Source: Subtercola sp. Z020 (lineage in GTDB: Bacteria > Actinomycetota > Actinomycetes > Actinomycetales > Microbacteriaceae). From it: a DNA stretch of 64,000 nt. Below, one piece after another: positions 1 through 9,400 of this stretch (position 1 is the first letter of the stretch; the number at the start of each line of letters is the position of its first letter). Made by a program: the position numbers and the translations under genes. The DNA lies in contig NZ_PSTT01000009.1 in the NCBI RefSeq assembly GCF_002931235.1, forward strand, positions 106,242 through 170,241, in the 5' to 3' direction. Below the pieces are notes generated by a model, which worked only from the letters and a program-made list of their open reading frames with translations, did no database searches and was not told the DNA's origin.

Positions 1-722
1 CAGTCCGACCCGAACATCAGGCGGTCGGCTCCGAACGCGTCGACGGCGATGTCGACGAGGCGATCGAGCTCGTCGCGACTCGTCCCCGCGTCGAGCAGGC
101 CGCTCACCCCCGACACCTTCGCGACGGTGTTCGGCTGCCCGGCGAGGGCCCGCAGGCCGTCGCGCCAGGCCACCCTGTCGGGCTCGCCGGGTGCGCCGGT
201 CTCGGCGGGTACGCCGCCGAGGTGGTCGAGCACGAAACGCACGCCGGGGTGCCGGGAGGCGGTCTTCGCGGCGAGCGGCAGCTGCCACCAGCGCACCACG
301 AGATCGAACGCGAGACCGGCCTCACCGAGGTGGTCGAGGCCCACATTCACGTCGGCCCGGCCGAGCCATTCCTCGTCGTCGTCGATGTGCACCAGGTGCC
401 GCACCCCGACGAGGTGCTCACGGTGCGCGGCAGGGATGCCGGCCAGCTGTGCGGGAACGTCCGCCGTCAGATCGAGCCACCCGACGACGCCGAGGATGCG
501 CGGGTCGATTGCCGCCAGCTCCAGGAGCCGCAGGGTCTCAGCGAGGCTGTTCGACGACTGCACGACCACGGCCCGGCTCACGCCGGTCGCATCGAGCATT
601 CCGGCGAGTTCGGCGAGGCCGAAGTCACGGTCGATCGCGCCCATCGTCAGCGGGTCGATCCAGTCCTGCGGGTCGGTCGCGCGGTTCCAGAGGTGCACGT
701 GCGCGTCGATCGCTCCGTTCAC
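1..722 (-). CDS. Amidohydrolase (sugar lactonase type), 3' end outside window
   Basis: This is a metal-dependent amidohydrolase of the Amidohydro_2 family that contains L-rhamnono- and L-fucono-lactonases. The visible protein starts V-N-G-A-I-D-A-H-V-H-L-W, with the family's HxH strand. It later shows FVLDHLGG, then AKVSG, and near the window edge RLMFGSDW, the usual C-terminal metal/acid motif, so only the last part is missing. The GTG start overlaps the stop of the mutarotase gene by GTGA, so it is translated as the last visible gene of the sugar operon. Hydrolysis of an aldonolactone before the dehydratase step is inferred from the neighbours; exact substrate unknown. Confidence 0.82.
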   Translation of the reverse strand, partial: MNGAIDAHVHLWNRATDPQDWIDPLTMGAIDRDFGLAELAGMLDATGVSRAVVVQSSNSLAETLRLLELAAIDPRILGVVGWLDLTADVPAQLAGIPAAHREHLVGVRHLVHIDDDEEWLGRADVNVGLDHLGEAGLAFDLVVRWWQLPLAAKTASRHPGVRFVLDHLGGVPAETGAPGEPDRVAWRDGLRALAGQPNTVAKVSGVSGLLDAGTSRDELDRLVDIAVDAFGADRLMFGSD

Positions 723-1054
723 GCGAGGTGCCAGGCTTCTTCGAGCGGCTGCCAGAGCGCTCCGGGGTCGGTCTCGGGCACGATGCGCACCTGGCACGGG
801 TCGGTCTTGGTCCACCATTCGCGGGTCACCGGGTCCTCGCCGATGCGCACGAGGTCGGCGGCGTGATCGTCGCCGGTGTACTCGTAGTACGCGAACAGCG
901 TGTTCTCGACGACGAAGATCGAGTAGTTGGTGAAATGGCACTCGCGAAGAGTCTGCTCGACCTGCGGCCAGACGGCCCTGTGCAGGGCGAGGTACTCCTC
1001 CCGCAGCTCGGGGCGGACCCCGACGACGAGGGCGTGCCGCTCGACGCCGCTCAC
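719..1054 (-). CDS. L-rhamnose mutarotase-like protein (RhaM/YiiL family)
   Basis: This 111-residue protein has the size and pattern of the L-rhamnose mutarotase family: LRECHFTNYSIF in the middle, LFAYYEY, and a REWWTKTDPCQ block followed by PLEEAWHL at the C terminus. Family members interconvert anomers of L-rhamnose, L-fucose or related 6-deoxy sugars. The GTG start lies in a GTGA overlap with the upstream dehydratase gene, and the stop overlaps the next gene the same way, so the three catabolic genes are translationally coupled. It supports an L-rhamnose/L-fucose-type substrate for this operon, although the sugar itself cannot be read from sequence. Confidence 0.88.
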   Translation of the reverse strand: MSGVERHALVVGVRPELREEYLALHRAVWPQVEQTLRECHFTNYSIFVVENTLFAYYEYTGDDHAADLVRIGEDPVTREWWTKTDPCQVRIVPETDPGALWQPLEEAWHLA

Positions 1055-2235
1055 CGTCCGGCTCCGGCGAGGTCGCGGTCGGCGACAGGGCGCTCGTCGT
1101 CGCGGTCGACCAGGCGGAGCCCCGCGCGCTCGGGGCGCACGTGGGGGCCGGTCAGCACGGCGGCCGGGTTCTCGGCCGTCACCACGCGGATGTGCGACTC
1201 GTCGACCTCGATTCCGAGGCCGGGCCTGTCGCCCAGCACGATGCCGCCGTCGGCGAACTCCTGGTCGACGCTGAGGCCGACGGGGAACGACAGATCCTGC
1301 ACCTCCGACACCAGATGGTTCGGGATCGCGGTGGAGGCGTGGGCGAGCGGGTTGCAGTTGTAGGTCACCGGGCTCACCGGCAGATCGTGCGAGTGCGCGA
1401 CAGCGGAGACCCGGAGGTAGTTCGTGATGCCCCAGACGTTGCCCACCTGCACGATGTCGAGCGCCTCGGCGTCGAGCAGCGGGCGGAACTGTTCGAGCCC
1501 GGTCAGGTTCTCGCCGCTCGCCACACCCGCGCGCACCGCATTGCGGATCGCGCGCATGCCCGCGGCATCCCACCGGCGCACAGGCTCCTCGATCCAGGTC
1601 AGGTCGAGGTGGGTCTCGAGTTCGGTGAGGTAGCGGATGGCCTGCGAGCGGTTCCACGACTCGTTGACGTCGAGCATCATCGCGGGTCGCGGGGCATTCC
1701 GCCGCAGGATGTCGCGCACGCCGAGCAGGCGGGGGAGGTCGTGGTCGAGGTCGCGCCCGCCCTTGATCTTCGCCGACGAGAAGCCGCGGTCGGCGAACCG
1801 TTCGTAGAGGTCGATCAGGGCGGTGTCGTCGAGGGCTATCTCGAGGCCCGAGGCGTAGCCGCGCACGAAGCGGTCCCGCCCGCCGAGGGTTCGCCAGAGC
1901 GGTTCGTCTGCGAGCTTCGCCTTCAGGTCCCACAGGGCCATGTCGATCGCGCCGATGGCACCGAACACCGAGCCGGCGTGACCGACCTTGAAGGTGCGGG
2001 CGAGCATCCGGTCGTAGAGAGCCGTGACGGCGCGCGGGTCTTCGCCCTCGACCGCCCCGAACACCCGGTCGATGTCACCGTGGGCGCCGAGGCCGACGCC
2101 TTCGATTCCCTCGTCGGTCTCGAGGATGAGCACGTGCACGGGGGTCTGGTGGCCGGGCATCACGCCGTTGGCGTCGCCGGTGCGGCGTTCCCAGTTGTGC
2201 ATCGTTACCAGGCTGCGGTAGCCGGTGATCTTCAT
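1051..2235 (-). CDS. Enolase-superfamily sugar-acid dehydratase (mandelate racemase subgroup)
   Basis: The 394-residue protein has the N-terminal capping domain and barrel of the mandelate racemase/muconate lactonizing enzyme family. The KxK base motif is at K156/K158 (KIKGG). Metal ligands appear to be D189 (MLDVNESW), E216 (WIEEP) and E242 (GENLTG), with spacing like mandelate racemase. Such proteins next to a mutarotase and a lactonase usually dehydrate a C6 aldonate such as L-fuconate, L-rhamnonate or D-galactonate. A good AAGGAG ribosome site precedes the ATG. The C-terminal tail is rich in R and D and looks poorly conserved. Exact substrate is an inference. Confidence 0.88.
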   Translation of the reverse strand: MKITGYRSLVTMHNWERRTGDANGVMPGHQTPVHVLILETDEGIEGVGLGAHGDIDRVFGAVEGEDPRAVTALYDRMLARTFKVGHAGSVFGAIGAIDMALWDLKAKLADEPLWRTLGGRDRFVRGYASGLEIALDDTALIDLYERFADRGFSSAKIKGGRDLDHDLPRLLGVRDILRRNAPRPAMMLDVNESWNRSQAIRYLTELETHLDLTWIEEPVRRWDAAGMRAIRNAVRAGVASGENLTGLEQFRPLLDAEALDIVQVGNVWGITNYLRVSAVAHSHDLPVSPVTYNCNPLAHASTAIPNHLVSEVQDLSFPVGLSVDQEFADGGIVLGDRPGLGIEVDESHIRVVTAENPAAVLTGPHVRPERAGLRLVDRDDERPVADRDLAGAGR

Positions 2236-2263
2236 GAAAACTCCTTCGGCGAACGGGTCGCGG

Positions 2264-3172
2264 TCATTCTTTGGTTCCGCCGGCCGTCATCCCCGAGACG
2301 AGGAAGCGCTGTGAGAACAGGAAGATGATCAGAACAGGCAGAACCGACACCACGGTCGCCAGGGCGAGAGTGGGCAGCTGCACCGACTGGGCACCCGCGG
2401 AGCTCGGGTTGAACGCCGGGGTCGATGCGAGCAGCGAGGTCAGGCCGACCTGGATCGGGTACGAGTTGCTCGAGGGCAGCATCACGAACGGCAGGAAGAA
2501 GTTGTTCCAGTTCTGCACGAAGCTGAAGAATCCCACGAGGGCGACGATCGGGGTGGCGAGCGGGAGGGCGATCCGGGTGAAGACCTGGAACTCGCCGCAG
2601 CCGTCGAGTCTCGCCGCAGCCAGCAGATCCTGCGGGATGCTCGTCGAGAAGTAGATGTAGGTGAGGTAGACGCCGAAGGGGAAGAACGACATCGGCAGAA
2701 TCACACTCAGCGGGCTGCCGATCAGGCCGACGGTGTTGAGTTCGAGGAAGATCGGCAGAACGAGCGCGGTGCTCGGCATCAGCATCAGCACGAGGGTCAG
2801 CACCAGCATCGCCCGGCGCAGCTTGAACTCCGTCAGGGCGAGGGCGTAGCCGGCCGGGATGCTCGCGACCAGGGTGATGACGAGGGCGCCGACGGTGTAG
2901 ACCGTCGAGTTGCCGATCCACGTCGCGACGGCTCCGTCCTGATAGCCGATCAGCTGAGTGACATTCGTCATCAGGCCGTCGAACGTGCCCGGCAGGAACG
3001 GGTTGATCGTGACGAGGTCGCGCCCGGTTTTGGTCGTCGCAAGCAGCAGCCAGATGATCGGGATGGCGAAGAAGAGCACGAAGGCGACGAGAACGACGCC
3101 GATGACGGTTCGCGCGGTCCAGCCGCGCGCTCCGACCTTGCGGCCGGGGCTCTGGAGGTTGGTGGCTGTCAT
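2264..3172 (-). CDS. CUT1 sugar ABC transporter permease (MalG type)
   Basis: This 302-residue inner-membrane permease begins with a cytoplasmic arm followed by a first membrane helix (VVLVAFVLFFAIPIIWLLL), has about six membrane segments, and carries the EAA loop AARLDGCGEFQVFTRIALP that contacts the ATPase. It follows the MalF-type permease gene by 3 bases, so the two form the transmembrane channel. No ATPase gene is in this operon. Actinobacterial CUT1 systems often use a shared MsiK-type ATPase encoded elsewhere, which is the likely case here. Confidence 0.93.
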   Translation of the reverse strand: MTATNLQSPGRKVGARGWTARTVIGVVLVAFVLFFAIPIIWLLLATTKTGRDLVTINPFLPGTFDGLMTNVTQLIGYQDGAVATWIGNSTVYTVGALVITLVASIPAGYALALTEFKLRRAMLVLTLVLMLMPSTALVLPIFLELNTVGLIGSPLSVILPMSFFPFGVYLTYIYFSTSIPQDLLAAARLDGCGEFQVFTRIALPLATPIVALVGFFSFVQNWNNFFLPFVMLPSSNSYPIQVGLTSLLASTPAFNPSSAGAQSVQLPTLALATVVSVLPVLIIFLFSQRFLVSGMTAGGTKE

Positions 3173-3175
3173 GTC

Positions 3176-4132
3176 CTATTCCGTATCGAAGAGTCCGCCG
3201 CGCGTCACGAAGACGGTCGACAGCACGAGGGCCACCACGAGCAGCAGCAGGGAGATGGCGGCGGCGCCATTGAAGTTGTTCTGCTGGAACGCGTACTGGT
3301 AGGCGAGTTGGTTCAGCGAGTAGTCGTTGGGCACGACCGCATTGCTGGCCTGCGAGAGCAGCTGGGGCTCGACGAAGAGCTGCGTTCCGGCCGCCAGCGA
3401 CATCACGCCCATGTAGGCGATCCACTTGCGCAGCAGGGGGATCTGGATGCGCGTGGCGATCTGCAGCGTGCTCGCGCCGTCGATGCGCGCCGCCTCCATC
3501 ACCTCGGCGCTGATGTTGTTCAGCGCGCCGTACATGATGACGATCCAGCCGCCCGCCCCCGTCCAGAAGGCGATGATGGCGAACACCGGCGGGAGGTTGC
3601 CCGGCACGATGACCTGCACGAAGCTTTGGAAGCCGAGGAGGTTCAGCAGCCCGCTGACCGGGCTCGACGTCGGGTCGAGCACGAACAGCCAGAGCAGAAC
3701 GGAGGATGCCCCCGCCAGTGCGCCGGGCAGGTAGAACACGAAGCGCAGCGTCGTGCTCAGCCAGCGCACGCGGATCGCATGCACCACGATGGCGAGCAGG
3801 GTCACGAGCAGCACGAGCGAGACGAGCCAGATGACCAGGTACACCGCGACGTGCACGACAGCCGGCCAGAACCGGAAGTCGGCGATCACCTGCGTGAAGT
3901 TGTCGACCCCCGCGAAGTCGCCCGCACCGTTCGTGAAGGCGAGAACCACGGCGTAGAGCGCCGGGAAGATTCCGAACGCCAGGGTGAGCAGGAGGTACGG
4001 CGAGAGAAAGACGTACGACATCGTCGAACGCTTCTTGCCGGGTCGTGCGGACTCAGGGGAGGCCCCGGCCGAAGCCCGCCGGCGCGTTGCCACGCCGGCG
4101 GGCTTCGGTGTCGAGAGGGCGGGAACCGTCAT
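3176..4132 (-). CDS. CUT1 sugar ABC transporter permease (MalF type)
   Basis: A 318-residue membrane protein with a basic N-terminal arm, about six membrane helices and the EAA motif EAARIDGASTLQIATRIQIP. I chose the ATG at 4132 because it overlaps the stop of the substrate-binding protein gene as ATGA, a form of coupling used throughout this window. The longer reading frame upstream is only a shadow of the binding-protein gene. It pairs with the permease at 2264-3172. Confidence 0.93.
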   Translation of the reverse strand: MTVPALSTPKPAGVATRRRASAGASPESARPGKKRSTMSYVFLSPYLLLTLAFGIFPALYAVVLAFTNGAGDFAGVDNFTQVIADFRFWPAVVHVAVYLVIWLVSLVLLVTLLAIVVHAIRVRWLSTTLRFVFYLPGALAGASSVLLWLFVLDPTSSPVSGLLNLLGFQSFVQVIVPGNLPPVFAIIAFWTGAGGWIVIMYGALNNISAEVMEAARIDGASTLQIATRIQIPLLRKWIAYMGVMSLAAGTQLFVEPQLLSQASNAVVPNDYSLNQLAYQYAFQQNNFNGAAAISLLLLVVALVLSTVFVTRGGLFDTE

Positions 4133-5502
4133 TTGACGGTGTACCCGTCGACCTGGGCCTGGTTCTTGATCGCATCCTGCCAGGTGGGCAGAAGGTCGGC
4201 GATCGACTGGCCGCCGGCGATCGCCGGTGTGATGGTCTTCGCCCAGATGGCCTCCTGGCTGAAGATTCCCGAACCCCAGCCGGTCCAGATCTGCGAGCCG
4301 GCCTCGACGAGCGGCTGCAGCGAGGTACCGAAGTAGCCGCTCGCCTCCTGCTTGGCGACCCACTTCGTGGCTGCCGGAGCGTAGGCCGGGTAACCGGGTG
4401 CCTTTTCGACCTGGTAGTCATCGGCGGTCGTGGCGAACTCGGCAAAGGTGGCCGCTGCGGCGAGGTTGGCGGAGTGGCTGCTGATGAACCAGGTGCCACC
4501 GCCCACGTTGCCGGTCACCGCATCGGAACCCTGCCAGGGCAGCGGAGCGGCGACGCCGAGCTCACCGGCGGGAACGTTCAGGGAGTTGGGGTTGTTGAAG
4601 ATCGCCCCGGCGTACCAGGCCGGGCCGGCCAGCATGAGCACCTTGCCGGTGTACTGCTGCAGGAACTCGGGCGTGAACACGCTCACGTTCGGAACGGTGC
4701 CGTTGGCGCGCAGGTCGTCGAGCATCTTGGCTGCGCGGGTGCACTCGTCGCTGCTGGTGTTGACGGTGACCTCGCGCGGGCCCGTCACGTCGTTGGCCTG
4801 GCACTGGCTCGCCCAGAAGTACACCTCGGGGGTCCAGGCGTCGCCGGCGGTGCCGATGATGTAGCCCGGGTGCTCTGCGGCCACCTTCTTGCCGAGGGCC
4901 TCGTACTCCTCCCACGTGGTGGGCATGGTGTAGCCGAACTGCGTCATGAGGGACTGGTTGTACCAGAGCACGCTCTGCGCGAGGTCGTTGCGCAGGCAGT
5001 ACACCTTGCCGTCGACCGTGCAGGGGTTCAACGACCCCTCGGTGAAGTTCGAGAGGGTGTCGGAGGGAACGAGCCCCTTGTCGAGCTGGGCTGCGAAGGC
5101 CTGCTTGCCGTTCGAGGCCTGGCTGGCCCACGACGCGTCGTTGTTCTGCGACGAGAAGACGACATCGGGCCAGCCGCTGCCGGCACGGTCGAACAGCTGC
5201 ATCTTGGTGCGGAAGGAGTTCGAGCCGTTGGCCGAGCCGTCGTAGGAGACGGCATCGACGGCGATCTCGGGGTGTGCCGCCTCGAAGGCGTCGACGACGG
5301 CCTGGCGGTCGGAGTCGACCCACACCGTGATCTTGGCCGAGGTGTTCTGGGCGACCTGGGGAAAACCGAACTCGCCGTCGGCGGTCGACGACGAGGAGCC
5401 GCTGCACCCGGCGGTGCTGAGCACGACAGCGGTGATGGCCGTCGCTCCGAGTGTGAACACGGCCCGTCGCCGGGTTCGGGTCTTACCAAACAGTGGGAAC
5501 AT
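4129..5502 (-). CDS. Sugar ABC transporter substrate-binding lipoprotein
   Basis: This 457-residue secreted protein is a family 1 extracellular solute-binding protein. The N terminus has an Arg-rich start (RTRRR), a hydrophobic core and the lipobox STAGC with the lipidated cysteine at residue 33, followed by a Ser-rich linker. The rest has the binding-protein pattern KITVWVDSDRQAVVDAFEAA and later the hinge region PTTWEEYEALGKK. It is the first gene of the minus-strand sugar operon. A GAAGGAC ribosome site lies 5 bases before the ATG. The ligand is probably a sugar or sugar acid handled by the dehydratase/lactonase genes downstream. Confidence 0.93.
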   Translation of the reverse strand: MFPLFGKTRTRRRAVFTLGATAITAVVLSTAGCSGSSSSTADGEFGFPQVAQNTSAKITVWVDSDRQAVVDAFEAAHPEIAVDAVSYDGSANGSNSFRTKMQLFDRAGSGWPDVVFSSQNNDASWASQASNGKQAFAAQLDKGLVPSDTLSNFTEGSLNPCTVDGKVYCLRNDLAQSVLWYNQSLMTQFGYTMPTTWEEYEALGKKVAAEHPGYIIGTAGDAWTPEVYFWASQCQANDVTGPREVTVNTSSDECTRAAKMLDDLRANGTVPNVSVFTPEFLQQYTGKVLMLAGPAWYAGAIFNNPNSLNVPAGELGVAAPLPWQGSDAVTGNVGGGTWFISSHSANLAAAATFAEFATTADDYQVEKAPGYPAYAPAATKWVAKQEASGYFGTSLQPLVEAGSQIWTGWGSGIFSQEAIWAKTITPAIAGGQSIADLLPTWQDAIKNQAQVDGYTVK

Positions 5503-5695
5503 CGATGTCCTTCATTCTGTCGACTTCATTGACGACCATGCGCGTCAGAGCGACCATAACCGATAGCTGGAGCGATATCAACCGCTTAGTGGAGCAAATG
5601 GCCGAAAAATGGATGTCATTCATTTTGGTGGGAAAAGAGCTCGTCCCCGACGCTCTGCGTGCGAGAATCTGTCTAGAGAGCTTGGAGGAGCAACT
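5503..5695. promoter_or_regulatory. Divergent promoter region with a near-repeat, sugar operon / GntR regulator
   Basis: This 193-base gap separates the minus-strand sugar ABC operon from the plus-strand GntR-type regulator and must hold both promoters. It is more AT-rich than its surroundings. A 16-base element is present twice in the same orientation: GATGTCCTTCATTCTG at 5504-5519 and GATGTCATTCATTTTG at 5612-5627, differing at two bases. The first copy covers the binding-protein ribosome site; the second is about 70 bases before the regulator start. They may be operators, but the first copy could be chance because it includes a functional ribosome site. I do not see a clear FadR-type palindrome. 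Confidence 0.35.
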
Positions 5696-6427
5696 GTGGC
5701 ATCTGGCCAGGACTATCGGCCCGCGTACGAGCGGGTGGTCGACGAGATCATCGTTCTCATTTCGAGCCGCGACCTCAAGCCGGGCGATCGTCTGCCGACG
5801 GAATCCGAGCTCGCCGCCGAGCTCGGAACCAGCCAGCGCACCGTGCGCGACGCTCTGAAAATGCTCTCGGCCATCGGCCGGGTCAAGGCCGAACGCGGCC
5901 GAGGACTGTTCGTCGGCCGCGGTACCGAATCCCTGCGCGGAGCGCATCCCGTGCCGTTCCGCCCCACCGACATGGACCAGATCGCCGCCCTCTTCCGTTT
6001 TCGCGCGGTGCAGGAGCGGGAGGCGGCCAGGCTGGCCGCGTCGCACGCCGCGCCCATGGAGGTGCGCGCGCTCGAAGACGCGGTGGAACTCGGCCGGGAG
6101 TCGGCGGGGCGCCGCGACTGGACGGCGTTCACGCGCTCCGACGAGCGCTTCCACACCGCCCTCGCCGAGAGCTCCCACAACATCTTCTTCGTCGATGCGG
6201 TGGTGCGCATCCGCGAGCTGCAGGCCCAGGTGAGCTTTCTCGAACTGGGCCAGGACGTGACAGACGCCGAGCGCGCCATCCGCGAGCACTCGGAGATTCT
6301 CGAGGCGATCCGTGACGGCGACTCCGAGCTGGCTGGCGAGCGGGCAGCGCACCACGTGCGCCGGTCGCTCGAGGACTACCGGTTCGAGATCGAACGCCGC
6401 CTGCTCGCACTGAACGAGACCGCCTGA
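5696..6427 (+). CDS. GntR-family transcriptional regulator (FadR subfamily)
   Basis: The 243-residue protein has an N-terminal winged helix-turn-helix (LKPGDRLPTESELAAELGTSQ, then VRDALKMLSAIGRVKAERGRG) and a C-terminal all-helical FCD ligand domain with DERFHTALAESSHN and later REHSEILEAIRDGD. I set the start at the GTG at 5696 because GGAGGA stands 5 bases before it; an ATG-start reading 29 codons longer would begin inside the promoter region. Its position divergent from the sugar ABC operon suggests that it represses that operon and responds to an acidic sugar intermediate. Confidence 0.88.
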   Translation: MASGQDYRPAYERVVDEIIVLISSRDLKPGDRLPTESELAAELGTSQRTVRDALKMLSAIGRVKAERGRGLFVGRGTESLRGAHPVPFRPTDMDQIAALFRFRAVQEREAARLAASHAAPMEVRALEDAVELGRESAGRRDWTAFTRSDERFHTALAESSHNIFFVDAVVRIRELQAQVSFLELGQDVTDAERAIREHSEILEAIRDGDSELAGERAAHHVRRSLEDYRFEIERRLLALNETA

Positions 6428-6452
6428 CCCGGGGTGGGCCAGACGGTCTCGT
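6414..6452. terminator. Inverted repeat between convergent genes, candidate terminator
   Basis: A perfect 9-base inverted repeat, ACGAGACCG at 6414-6422 and CGGTCTCGT at 6444-6452, flanks a 21-base loop. It overlaps the stop codon of the GntR gene and sits just before the stop of the convergent beta-helix gene. There is no T tract, and the loop is long, so termination is plausible but not certain. Confidence 0.4.
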
Positions 6453-6468
6453 CTGCTTCAGTGAGGCG

Positions 6469-9400
6469 CTACTTCGAGCAACTCACCCCCGCGTACGCGA
6501 GCTGGTAGACGGTGTAGTACCCCTTACCGTTCACGTACTTGTAGGTGGCGACGGTGCCCGTGCCGGCGGCGAGTTCCGTTCCGGTTCCGGCGAAGGTGAG
6601 GTACTTCGACGCACCGGGCGCGAGCCCTGACACCTTCACCTCGCCGAGACCGGTGGTCACCCGGGCATCCACCTTCACGGCTTCCTTGTTCATCACGTAC
6701 ACCGCCAGCGACGGTGCACCGTTGATGCACTGGGTCTTGGCGGAGACGGACACTCCCACGTCGGAGCCGCCCGCGGGGAACCCGAGGGTGACCGGCGCGC
6801 TCGGAGCCGATGCCGCCGAGGTGCCGAAGGCGTTCTGCGCCGTCACCGTGAAGGTGTAGGCGCTGCCGTTCGTGAGCCCCTCGATGCGGCAGCTCGAGGC
6901 GGGAGCCGCCACCGTGCAGCTCGCGCCGCCCGGTGTTACGGTCGCCGTGTAGCCGGTGATGGGCGAGCCACCGTCGGCGCCGGGCTGCCAGCTGACCTTG
7001 GCGGCCTTGTCGCCGAGCCCCACGGAGGGTGCCGCGGGCGCTGCCGGAGCAGTGGCTGCCGTCACGGCGAAGGCGTCGAACTGGTTGATCGCCGACTGGC
7101 TGACGTCGTGCGAGGTGGAGAAGATCCCCGCGTCCTGCGTGGCGGCAGCCGACGAGAGAGTGACCGGCGAGCCGATGGCGGTGTAGTTCGACCCGTCGTA
7201 GGAGTACGACGCGGTGAACGCGGTGCCTGCCCGGGCCAGCTTGACCCAGATCGGACGGTAGATGTCGACGTTCGCCTTGGCCTCGGATTCGAGGAACCCG
7301 TCACCGTTGGCATCCCACTCGAAGACGACGCCGTTGCGGGCGGTCACGGCGACGACCGCGTAGCCGGCGGAGGAGCCGGCCTTGGTCATGTCGTTCCGCA
7401 CCATCACGCCGGACTTCGCCGAACCGTTGGCATCGTTCACCGAGACGACCCTGGTCGACACGCTCGAGAGCGCATTCACCGAGCCTGCCTTATAGATCGA
7501 GCCGAACTGGTCCGCCTTGGTCGATCCGGCGCTCCAGATGTCGGCGCCTGCCGCGGCGATGCCGAAGCTGGTGCCGCTCTGCCGGAACACCGAGTTCACA
7601 GCCGACGCTCCCGTGGTGCTGAAGTCGCTGCTCACGGGCGCATCGGTCGGGCACTGGCTGAAGCCGAACTGGTTCGCGTTCAGCGAGGTGCGGTACTCCG
7701 GTGCCACACCCGAGGCGCAGATCACGTCGAGGGCGCCCTGCGGCCAGGCCGCACCCGTCACCTTCACGTTGTTCGTGAGGGTGTTGTTGTGCGCTGCGGC
7801 GTTCGGGGCCGAGACCCCGCCGGAGTTGTACCAGTTGTTGCGGATCACGTTGTCGCTGGTGTTGTTGCGGTTGCTGTAGGCGTTCGTGAAGACGAACGAC
7901 CCTCCCGACACCACATTGTTCTCGTAGACCATCGACCGCGAACCCTCGTCGAGGTAGAGCCCGACGCCCGAGATGTTGAACAGGTAGTTCTTGTCCACCA
8001 CGCCACCCGGGTTCGCCGAGAGGTTGTAGACAGAGCCGCCGTCGGCGAAGCGCGCCTTCGTGTTGTGCACGAGGTTGCCCTCGACCTTCGTGTTCTTCAG
8101 CGTCGTCGGCGTCGTGTAGAGCGTGTTCCACTTGTAGTACCCGCGGTCGACGTAGTCGTTCGACCCGCCCGCGTCGTTCGTGCCCCAGCCGAAGCCGGTG
8201 TCGATGCCGTCGTAGGGAACGTTCGACACCTCGTTGTGCAGGATGCTCGCGTTCGTGACGTACGTGCTCAGAATGCCGCTGTTGTCTTTGTAGTCGACAG
8301 CGACGCGGTTGATGGTGTTGTTCTGGATGAGGATGTCCTGGTTGGTCATCCGCGGGTCGCTCGGGTGGTGCGCGTCGGGCAGTACGCCGCCCACCGCGAT
8401 GCCGTGGCCACTGGTCTCTGTGAACCGGTTGCCGACGATCTGCACGCTGCTCGCACCGAGACCGACACCCGTCGTCGTCGCGTTGGCGTCGTTGCCGACA
8501 CCCAGCGCCGACTGGCCGAGGTTCGTGAAGGTGTTGCCGGTGAACGAGATGCGGCTGGCAGCCGACACCTGCACAGCGGCAGGCTCCTGGTACCACTGGG
8601 TGCGGGCCCGCTCGAAGGCCTCGCAGCCACGCGAGCAGCTGCTGAAGGCGTCTGCCGGGCGGTAGTCGTAGGTGCCCTTCAGAAAGGTGCCGTTCTGCTG
8701 GTCGGCGTACCCGTCGGTCGACGGGCCGAGCCACGATGTGCCCGAGAACTGCAGCCCCGAGAAGGCGAGTCCCGAGACCGGCTTGTCGTAGGTGCCGCCG
8801 ATGTCGACGAGCGACTGCATGCGGGGCAGCTCGATGTCGAGCTGGTTCGGGTCGACGTTGTCGGCCGGCTTGTAGTACAGCTTGCCGCCGGTCGGGTCGA
8901 TGTACCACTGGTTCGTCTGGGTCAGAAAGCTGAGCGAGTTGTCGAGATACCAGCTCGGCCCGGCGAGGAACGAGTTCTGAACCGTGTCGTAACCCCAGGT
9001 GTTGTTGTTCCAGATGGGTTGCACCATCGAGATGGCGGTGGCGCTGATGCTCTGCACCGGCGAATACCTGTTCGTGAAGTCGCCGAGCGACTCGAACTCG
9101 ATGCGGCCCTGGTCGGGCAGGGTCGCGAGGTAGGCCAGGGAGGGGTTGTTGATGGTGATGCCCGTGGCGGTCGGCGTGACATCCGCATTGTTCAGGCGGA
9201 GGGATGCGCGCGGCGCGATGACACCGTTGACGTAGAGCTGCCGGGTGTCGACGCCCGTGGGGGTGTCGGCGACCCAGATGCCGGCGCCCGCGTCGGACTT
9301 CGACCAGGTCGCGACATCCGACGAACCGGAGATGACGGGATGGGCGCCGGGAGCGGCCGCCCAGGTGACCGTGTGGCTGCCGCCGCCGTCGGTGTCGTCG

